Source: Candidatus Sulfotelmatobacter sp.
GTDB taxonomy: Bacteria > Acidobacteriota > Terriglobia > Terriglobales > Acidobacteriaceae
NCBI GenBank assembly: GCA_030037515.1
Contig: JASHRE010000781.1
Location: 1-9,722 of the forward strand
Direction: 5' to 3'
DNA length: 9,722 bases
The notes under the pieces were generated by a model. It saw only the letters and a list, made by a program, of their open reading frames with translations, had not been told where the DNA came from and made no database searches. Positions 1-4,484 of this stretch are shown here, one piece after another; position 1 is the first letter of the stretch; each line of letters opens with the position of its first letter. Position numbers and translations under genes: made by a program.

Positions 1-696
1 TACGGGTCGAAATCGGTGGAAACGGTGGCCAAATACGCCGTCGAAGCGTCGCACCAGCTCGAACTCGAGGGCTCGCAACTGCTCGTCATCGCTTGCAATA
101 CCGCGACCGCGCTGGCGCTGGATCGAATCATCCAGGCGGCGAAGGTTCCCGTCATCGGGGTGGTCGAACCGGGCGCGCTAGCGGCGGCAAGCGCCACGAA
201 GAACGGGAAAGTCATCGTCGTCGGGACCGAGGCAACGGTGAGCAGCCACGCGTATCGTAAGGCTCTCGAATCCCGCGGACTCGAGGCCCGCGAAAAAGCC
301 TGCCCGCTGCTGGTCCCGCTGGTCGAAGAGGGATGGATCGATCATCCCGTGACCGAGCAGGTGACACGCATTTATCTGGGCGAGGCTTTCGGGGATGGAT
401 TTCACGACGCCGATACAATGGTGCTGGGGTGCACGCACTACCCCGTGCTGAAGCCGCTGTTCGAGCGCGTGACGCCGGACCATGTTCGCATCGTCGATTC
501 GGCGGAATCAACGGCATGCGCCGTGGCCACTCGCCTCGATCAGCTGGTGGCGCGTTTGGAGACTCCAGGGGAGCGCCGCGCCCGTCCTCGCTTGACGTTT
601 TTTGCCACCGACTCCCCGGAAAAATTCAAACGCTTGGGCGCGCGTTTCTTGGGCCGCGAGATTGAGGAAGTGCGGCATGTGGATCTGAAAGAGTGA
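1..696 (+). CDS. murI: Glutamate racemase MurI, 5'-truncated by window edge
   Basis: Glutamate racemase converts L-glutamate to D-glutamate in the cytoplasm for peptidoglycan precursors, using two catalytic cysteines. The frame is open from base 1 (it begins Tyr-Gly-Ser-Lys-Ser) to a TGA at 694-696, giving 231 visible residues. Both cysteine motifs are present: ACNTAT with Cys at visible residue 32, and GCTHYP with Cys at residue 144. The opening YGSKS resembles the family's YGxKS segment just before the first cysteine. The usual length is about 265-270 residues, so roughly 40 N-terminal residues, including the DSGxGG motif, lie outside the window. A GTG at 16 is in frame but is unlikely to be the true start because family homology extends upstream of it. 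The gene looks intact in what is visible. A 242-base gap separates it from the next gene. Confidence 0.95.
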   Translation, partial: YGSKSVETVAKYAVEASHQLELEGSQLLVIACNTATALALDRIIQAAKVPVIGVVEPGALAAASATKNGKVIVVGTEATVSSHAYRKALESRGLEAREKACPLLVPLVEEGWIDHPVTEQVTRIYLGEAFGDGFHDADTMVLGCTHYPVLKPLFERVTPDHVRIVDSAESTACAVATRLDQLVARLETPGERRARPRLTFFATDSPEKFKRLGARFLGREIEEVRHVDLKE

Positions 697-700
697 ATCG

Positions 701-719
701 CTTCGGAGCCTGGCCGAAG
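701..719 (+). other. Small hairpin just after murI stop
   Basis: CTTCGG (701-706) and CCGAAG (714-719) form a perfect 6-bp stem with a 7-base loop, starting 4 bases after the murI stop codon. No T-run follows, so it is not a canonical intrinsic terminator. It could stabilise the mRNA 3' end or be chance. The rest of 720-938 shows no supported gene, and I see no clear promoter for the acetyltransferase. Confidence 0.25.
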
Positions 720-938
720 GCATCGAACTGTGCGATCTTTGCGGACTTCATCTCCGTGCCCCTCGGCGATCCCGGGCTTTTATCGCGGAGTTCGGGAGGC
801 AGGCCCGCGACTGTACCACGAACGCGGCCTGTCCCTTGCCATCTGGCTTCGCAAGCAAGATTCGGATAGCCGATTTCCGAGCTCAACAAATACTGTTTCT
901 TACCGACGCAAATTCGATCAAATCCAAACAAAGTTCCC

Positions 939-1619
939 ATGGATCATCCCCTTGAAAACGTAATCTGGCAGGCTCTCACCAGTCGCCAAGCCCAATTTGC
1001 CGAGGCTCGCGGCGAGGCGCGGCGTTTCTGGTGCGAAGTCACCTTGCTGTCGGCATTTCGCGAGCCAAGCGATTCGGGCTATGAATCACTGGCCGAGTTG
1101 GCTGGGCCGAACGGGACCGCGGCCCTGTTTCTCGATGATGCTTACGAAGCGCGCCGGGGATGGGAGGTGATTGCGACCGCTCCGCTGCTGCAGATGGTCT
1201 GCGAGAACGGTGCAGCGGCTCGCGATCCTGCCTTCGAGATTCTGGACCTCGGTTCGCAGGACTCGGCCGAAATGATCGAGTTGACCGCGCTGACGAAACC
1301 CGGCCCGTTTGGAAAACGCACCCACGAACTGGGCAACTATGTCGGGATTCGGCAAAACGGGAGACTGGTCGCGATGTCAGGCCAGCGCTTGCAGGTTCCC
1401 GGATATACGGAGGTCAGCGCGGTCTGCACTCATCCCGAGCACACCGGCAAGGGATACGCCGCAGCTTTGATACTCGAAGTGATGCGGCGTATTCGCGACC
1501 GCGGAGAAACGCCCTTCCTCCACGTACGCGGAGACAACTCCCGTGCCATCGCTCTGTATGAGCGCCTGGGATTCGGCGCTCGCAAGCGAGGATACTACGC
1601 CATTCTCAGGAAAGTCTGA
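939..1619 (+). CDS. GNAT-family N-acetyltransferase (FR47-like)
   Basis: A 226-residue GNAT acetyltransferase, predicted to move an acetyl group from acetyl-CoA to an amine; the substrate is unknown. The C-terminal half, about residues 105-226, carries the fold. It has EVSAVCTHPEHTGKGYAAA (158-176), where the HTGKGYA stretch is the acetyl-CoA pyrophosphate-binding motif A. It then has an LHVRGDNSRAIALYERLGF stretch (194-212), the typical motif B helix, which resembles FR47-type enzymes. The N-terminal part (about 1-100) is not recognisable to me and may set substrate specificity. The ATG at 939 has no good Shine-Dalgarno sequence, so the start is only the best available. No partner gene is visible. 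The IS630 element begins about 80 bases after the stop and leaves this gene intact. Confidence 0.85.
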   Translation: MDHPLENVIWQALTSRQAQFAEARGEARRFWCEVTLLSAFREPSDSGYESLAELAGPNGTAALFLDDAYEARRGWEVIATAPLLQMVCENGAAARDPAFEILDLGSQDSAEMIELTALTKPGPFGKRTHELGNYVGIRQNGRLVAMSGQRLQVPGYTEVSAVCTHPEHTGKGYAAALILEVMRRIRDRGETPFLHVRGDNSRAIALYERLGFGARKRGYYAILRKV

Positions 1620-1708
1620 CGCCCTTTTATTTCCCGTTGTCAGGAAAACGGCGAGCATCTAAACGCGTCTCGATCATTGGCAAGGACGCCCCCTACAACT
1701 AGTGTTTT

Positions 1709-1731
1709 GATTCCTAAATAATATAGCAATA
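1709..1731. repeat. IS630 left terminal inverted repeat
   Basis: This 23-base segment begins GATTCCTAAATAA and matches the reverse complement of 2941-2963 at 21 of 23 positions. It is AT-rich compared with its surroundings. The transposase stop codon lies 6 bases inside it. Confidence 0.9.
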
Positions 1732-1737
1732 GCGTGT

Positions 1738-2892
1738 TCAGGGTACCACTGACTCGGCCGGCAGCATCTCTAACTTGTATTTCCATTTGAAGACGACCGG
1801 CTCTTGGTTGACTTCCTGCAAGTACAATTCGATGCGAGTCCGCAATTCTTGTTTCGAGTGCACGCGGATGCCGCGCAACAGAGTCTTTGCCAGCTTCGCG
1901 AAGAACGATTCCACCAGGTTGAGCCACGATCCATGCTGGGGAGTGAAAACGAAGTCAAATCGATTGGGCACCCCGGCTAAATAGGCTCGCGTTTCCCGGC
2001 TGATGTGAGCGGAATGATTGTCCAGCACCAGGCGAATCCGCGCCCCAGGAGGATAATGCTGGTTCGCCAGCTGCAGGAATTCCACAAACTCCGCGCTCCG
2101 ATGTCGGTCCCGGACCAAACCCAGAACCTCCCCGCTGAGCAGATCGATTCCGGCCAACAGGGACAGGGTGCCGTGCCGCTTGTATTCATGATCTCGCCCC
2201 ACCGCGCGATGCCGGCCCGGCACCGGGGGCAGGTCCGGAGCGGTATTGCCGATCGCCTGAATCCCGGGTTTTTCGTCGTAACTCAACACCCCCACCACTT
2301 CCGCCGGAAGCCCCTGGCTCCGCCACACCTCCACCTCCCGGTGGACATGCAAAACCTCAATCATCTTGGTCGCAAACTCCGGATCTCGGCGTTCCAGATA
2401 GTACTCCAGTTTGTGTGGTCGGACCGGGTGAGCGGCCAGGATCTTGGACACCGTGCCACGTCCCAGCTTGGCCAAGTTGTCATGCCCCGCCCTCCGGCAA
2501 TGGTTGCGGATATGCTTCGCCAACAGCCGAGTCGTCCACAACTCCTGGGCATAGCCCAGCTCCTTGGGTTTCTGACAGGCCAGGTTGACCACCCAGGCTT
2601 TCTCTTCGTCGCTGATCCGCGTCGGCCGTCCTCGCCCAGGCAAGTCCTGCAGGGCGGCGCGAACTCCCAACTGCAGCGCTTTGCTCAGGCAGCGCTCAAT
2701 CTTGGGGCGATTGGTGCGCAGCACCGTCGCTATCGCCGATACTGTCTCTCCCTGCCAATAGCGCAGCAGAATCTGGGCGCGCTGCACCTTGGCGGCGGCC
2801 GCGGTTCTGGATTGGGCCAGATGGCGCAGCCAGATGGCATCGGGCTCGGAGAGAACTAGTTGGGCGCGGGTGCTGACGAAAGGCATCGGCAA
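1738..2892 (-). CDS. IS630-family DDE transposase
   Basis: A 384-residue transposase that cuts and rejoins the ends of its IS at TA sites. An N-terminal helix-turn-helix lies at about residues 35-75 (IATVLRTNRPKIERCLSKA), followed by an AT-hook-like GRGRP (86-90) and a second DNA-binding segment at about 91-165. The DDE catalytic domain follows. The first acidic residue is Asp206 in LSYDEKPG. The second is Asp291 in LVLDNHSAH. The Glu is Glu328 in GSWLNLVESFF, with 36 residues between the last two, close to the IS630 spacing. The frame is unbroken. The start at 2892 is TTG; an ATG two codons in (2886) gives 382 residues and is equally possible, since neither has a convincing ribosome-binding site. 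A small palindrome, ACAACAGGTTGT (2930-2941), lies between the gene and the right end, near where the promoter should be. Confidence 0.93.
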   Translation of the reverse strand: MPMPFVSTRAQLVLSEPDAIWLRHLAQSRTAAAAKVQRAQILLRYWQGETVSAIATVLRTNRPKIERCLSKALQLGVRAALQDLPGRGRPTRISDEEKAWVVNLACQKPKELGYAQELWTTRLLAKHIRNHCRRAGHDNLAKLGRGTVSKILAAHPVRPHKLEYYLERRDPEFATKMIEVLHVHREVEVWRSQGLPAEVVGVLSYDEKPGIQAIGNTAPDLPPVPGRHRAVGRDHEYKRHGTLSLLAGIDLLSGEVLGLVRDRHRSAEFVEFLQLANQHYPPGARIRLVLDNHSAHISRETRAYLAGVPNRFDFVFTPQHGSWLNLVESFFAKLAKTLLRGIRVHSKQELRTRIELYLQEVNQEPVVFKWKYKLEMLPAESVVP

Positions 2893-2940
2893 ACACCATC
2901 CACAGATGGGATGCCGACAAGCTTACACCACAACAGGTTG

Positions 2941-2963
2941 TATTGCAATGTTATTTAGGAATC
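2941..2963. repeat. IS630 right terminal inverted repeat
   Basis: The inverted partner of 1709-1731, with two mismatches in 23 bases. The core TTATTTAGGAATC (2951-2963) is perfect, and it also recurs at 3107-3119. The transposase is transcribed away from this end. Confidence 0.9.
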
Positions 2964-2974
2964 AATACTAGGAG

Positions 2975-3093
2975 CGACTGATGACGCCATCCCCGAGCGG
3001 GTGCCCTGACGGCCTTGGCTTTCGTGCTGATTCGTCGGCAATCCAGAGCGGTTTGAGTGTGGCAGGCAGATCGCGGCCTATCTCGGACTGTAC
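2975..3093 (+). pseudogene. IS110-family transposase fragment, frameshifted
   Basis: Three plus-strand frame segments join into a peptide typical of the C-terminal Transposase_20 (IS116/IS110/IS902) domain: RLMT (2975-2986), HPRAGALTALAFVLI (2988-3032), then GNPERFECGRQIAAYLGL (3037-3090) and a Tyr codon. An intact relative would read RLMT-HPGVG-ALTALAFVLI-IGNPERF without a break. One extra base near 2987 and one near 3033-3036 cause the shifts. Only about 40 residues of a protein normally 300-400 long survive. The fragment starts right at the IS630 right end and stops where a detached IS630-type end begins. It has no start codon, catalytic N-terminal domain or plausible expression, so it is a dead relic. 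The domain name comes from memory of the family pattern. Confidence 0.75.
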
Positions 3094-3134
3094 GTTGATT
3101 CCTACGTTATTTAGGAATCGACTTACTAGTACAG
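3088..3134. repeat. Detached IS630-type end forming an imperfect hairpin
   Basis: TTATTTAGGAATC (3107-3119) repeats the core of the IS630 right end, followed by CGACTTACTAG, which again ends in CTAG. On the other side, TTGATTCCTA (3095-3104) equals 10 bases of the left end. Together they give an inverted repeat (GATTCCTA 3097-3104, TAGGAATC 3112-3119) bracketed by CTGTAC (3088-3093) and GTACAG (3129-3134). The likely origins are a decayed IS end or a collapsed, MITE-like remnant with both ends fused. The stop codon of the TonB-like gene (3126-3128) lies within the CTAG, so the hairpin may also act at that mRNA's 3' end. There is no T-run on either strand that would make it a canonical terminator. 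Confidence 0.7.
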
Positions 3135-4121
3135 ATGGAACTCGACTTCCACCGCGATCTCAACTGGAACCGGATGTCCATCTTTTTGGGATGGCTCGAA
3201 GCGCCATTGCTTCACCGCTTCAATGGCCTTTTCATCCAGACCCATGCCGAGCGAGCTGGCCACGCGAATGTTACTCGGTTTGCCGTTGGTGCCGACAATC
3301 AGCATCAGGGTGCAGGTTCCTTGATACTTGGCCTTGCGCGCTTCTTCCGAGAATTCCGGGTCGACCTGGTAGATCACGCGCGGCGGAGAAACACCGCCCC
3401 CCACGTGGAACACCCCGCCGCCATAGCCTCCCCCTTCGCCGGGACCAAAGCCAGGCCCTTTGCCGGTGCCGACACCGCCACCCTCGCCCGCTCCGATGCC
3501 GCCTCCGGAACCGGTACCGTTCGACGGCAACACACCGGTGGAGGTCGGATCACCGAGGTTTGGCATTTTGTTGGTAGCGATCTGAATCTGCGGAGGAATC
3601 ACCACCGTGGGTTCGACCGCCAGCTTGGGATGCTCGTTGCGTACAACCACCATTGGGGGCGTGATCTGCTGCATCGAGAACTTGGGCAAATGTCCCTTAG
3701 TCGCTTTTAGGACGTCGCGGTCTCCACCGCCGCCGCCACCGCCGGCTAGCGTTTTTGAAGGCTTGAGGGCAGGCAACGAGTCAGGATCAACCAGCGTGAC
3801 GGTTACCTTTGGTGCCGCGGCTGCCGTCGGAGCATGTTTTACAATGAGGTAGCCCGCGGCAATGATGGCCACGATCAGGATGTGTACGCCGGTCGATCCC
3901 AACGCCCCATTCTTCTTGTAGTCGTAAAACCCCCAGATACTCTTGACCGGCTCGGGCTTCGACTCCAGCTTGAGGGGCGGAAGCTTCTTGGGGAAGAAGA
4001 ATTCGTCGATCTGCCGAGGCAGAGACTTCCAGAGAGGTTCCTCAAAACTGTCCTTTGCGAAGAGAAAGTGGAGTTCTGGTTCCTGGCCTGGAGATTTCGG
4101 ATTGATTTCTGCGGATCCCAT
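3126..4121 (-). CDS. TonB-like energy transducer with Gly-rich linker
   Basis: A 331-residue protein with TonB-like architecture. In the known family, these anchor in the inner membrane, span the periplasm and pass proton-motive energy to outer-membrane receptors. Visible here are a charged, Pro-rich cytoplasmic N-terminus (about 1-72), one hydrophobic span (about 78-95, VHILIVAIIAAGYLIV) and a periplasmic region. That region has a seven-glycine run at 127-133 and a long Gly-rich linker (about 203-244) in place of the usual Pro-Glu/Pro-Lys linker. The C-terminal TonB domain is at about 246-331, with PEFSEEARKAKYQGT and KAIEAVKQWRFEP as the typical motifs. The long cytoplasmic tail is unlike E. 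coli TonB but common in acidobacterial relatives. No exbB or exbD is nearby. The start is the ATG at 4121. The stop TAG abuts mobile-element debris, but the C-terminus (VEVEFHLY) looks native. Confidence 0.85.
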   Translation of the reverse strand: MGSAEINPKSPGQEPELHFLFAKDSFEEPLWKSLPRQIDEFFFPKKLPPLKLESKPEPVKSIWGFYDYKKNGALGSTGVHILIVAIIAAGYLIVKHAPTAAAAPKVTVTLVDPDSLPALKPSKTLAGGGGGGGDRDVLKATKGHLPKFSMQQITPPMVVVRNEHPKLAVEPTVVIPPQIQIATNKMPNLGDPTSTGVLPSNGTGSGGGIGAGEGGGVGTGKGPGFGPGEGGGYGGGVFHVGGGVSPPRVIYQVDPEFSEEARKAKYQGTCTLMLIVGTNGKPSNIRVASSLGMGLDEKAIEAVKQWRFEPSQKDGHPVPVEIAVEVEFHLY

Positions 4122-4421
4122 ACTTCCGGCGTGGCCGTCCTCACAGTTGGTAAAGCATTGTATTACCTACGCGTGGGTCCCAGCTAACACAGATGTCCGG
4201 CGTTGGTCGCAAGTTGCTTGGTTCGCCGTCCGCCCCTACAAAATTACGGACGCAAACATGCACCGAATGATCCCACGCTGTTTGCCGCTTCCCAAAAATT
4301 GTAACGCTACTTTCAGTTTTACAACAGTGCATTTCGCGGCGCGGCGAAACCGCCGGAGAAGACACGCCCACGCTAGAAGCGGCGAGCCGCGCCGCCTCCG
4401 CCCGGCGTCCATCGCGGCGCG

Positions 4422-4451
4422 TAGACGATTGCTCCCGCGACTCCCTATAAT
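4422..4451 (+). promoter_or_regulatory. Probable sigma-70-type promoter of ileS
   Basis: A perfect TATAAT (4446-4451) lies 18 bases after TAGACG (4422-4427), which matches the -35 consensus TTGACA at four of six positions. Transcription would start near 4457-4460. That leaves an untranslated leader of only about 25 bases before the ileS GTG, too short for a T-box or other riboswitch. Confidence 0.6.
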
Positions 4452-4469
4452 GAAAAGATTCAATCATTT

Positions 4470-4474
4470 GGGAG
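4470..4474 (+). promoter_or_regulatory. Ribosome-binding site deciding the ileS GTG start
   Basis: GGGAG lies 10 bases before the GTG at 4485, within the normal range. The next in-frame ATG (4536) lies past the conserved N-terminal NLPKTAFPMK motif, so the GTG start is preferred. Confidence 0.65.
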
Positions 4475-4484
4475 AACTGTTCGA

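Larger units (their letters stand above)
1702..2968 (-). mobile_element. IS630-family insertion sequence, complete
   Basis: About 1267 bases bounded by terminal inverted repeats, with a single transposase gene on the minus strand. The dinucleotide TA occurs directly outside both ends (1700-1701 and 2969-2970). Each TA sits inside a CTAG whose final G at the left, or C at the right, belongs to the element. Known behaviour: IS630 and Tc1/mariner relatives target and duplicate TA, and IS630 itself prefers CTAG. Intact ends plus an uninterrupted transposase suggest a recent insertion that may still be mobile. The exact outer base is inferred from the TA rule. The left outer segment is two bases longer than the right (TAGTGTTTTGATTCC against TAGTATTGATTCC). 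Confidence 0.85.
4122..4484. promoter_or_regulatory. Divergent tonB-like/ileS intergenic region with inverted repeats
   Basis: These 363 bases hold no supported gene. The region must carry promoters in both directions. It contains several perfect inverted repeats that could be operators: TTGTAA/TTACAA (4299-4304, 4319-4324); TTTCGC/GCGAAA (4332-4337, 4344-4349); and CGCGCCGC/GCGGCGCG (4388-4395, 4414-4421), the last ending one base before the proposed ileS -35 box. GCGGCGCG also occurs at 4336-4343. In high-G+C DNA some of these may be chance. A possible minus-strand -10 (TACAAT, 4162-4157) for the tonB-like gene lacks a good -35 box. Confidence 0.4.

Noticed and set aside
730..963. Open frame of 77 codons on the plus strand between murI and the acetyltransferase gene
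   Set aside because: It has no recognisable motif or ribosome-binding site, its composition looks random, and it overlaps the start of the acetyltransferase gene.
1620..1700. Possible remaining half of the IS110 relic on the left flank of the IS630 element
   Set aside because: Joined across the predicted empty site, the left flank does not read into a convincing IS110 peptide in any frame, so I make no claim.
2005..2859. Long open frame of 284 codons on the plus strand opposite the transposase
   Set aside because: It is antisense to a clear DDE transposase, and its translation shows no domain.
4452..4484. T-box or other riboswitch in front of ileS
   Set aside because: The predicted leader is about 25 bases, too short to form one, and I see no T-box sequence upstream.
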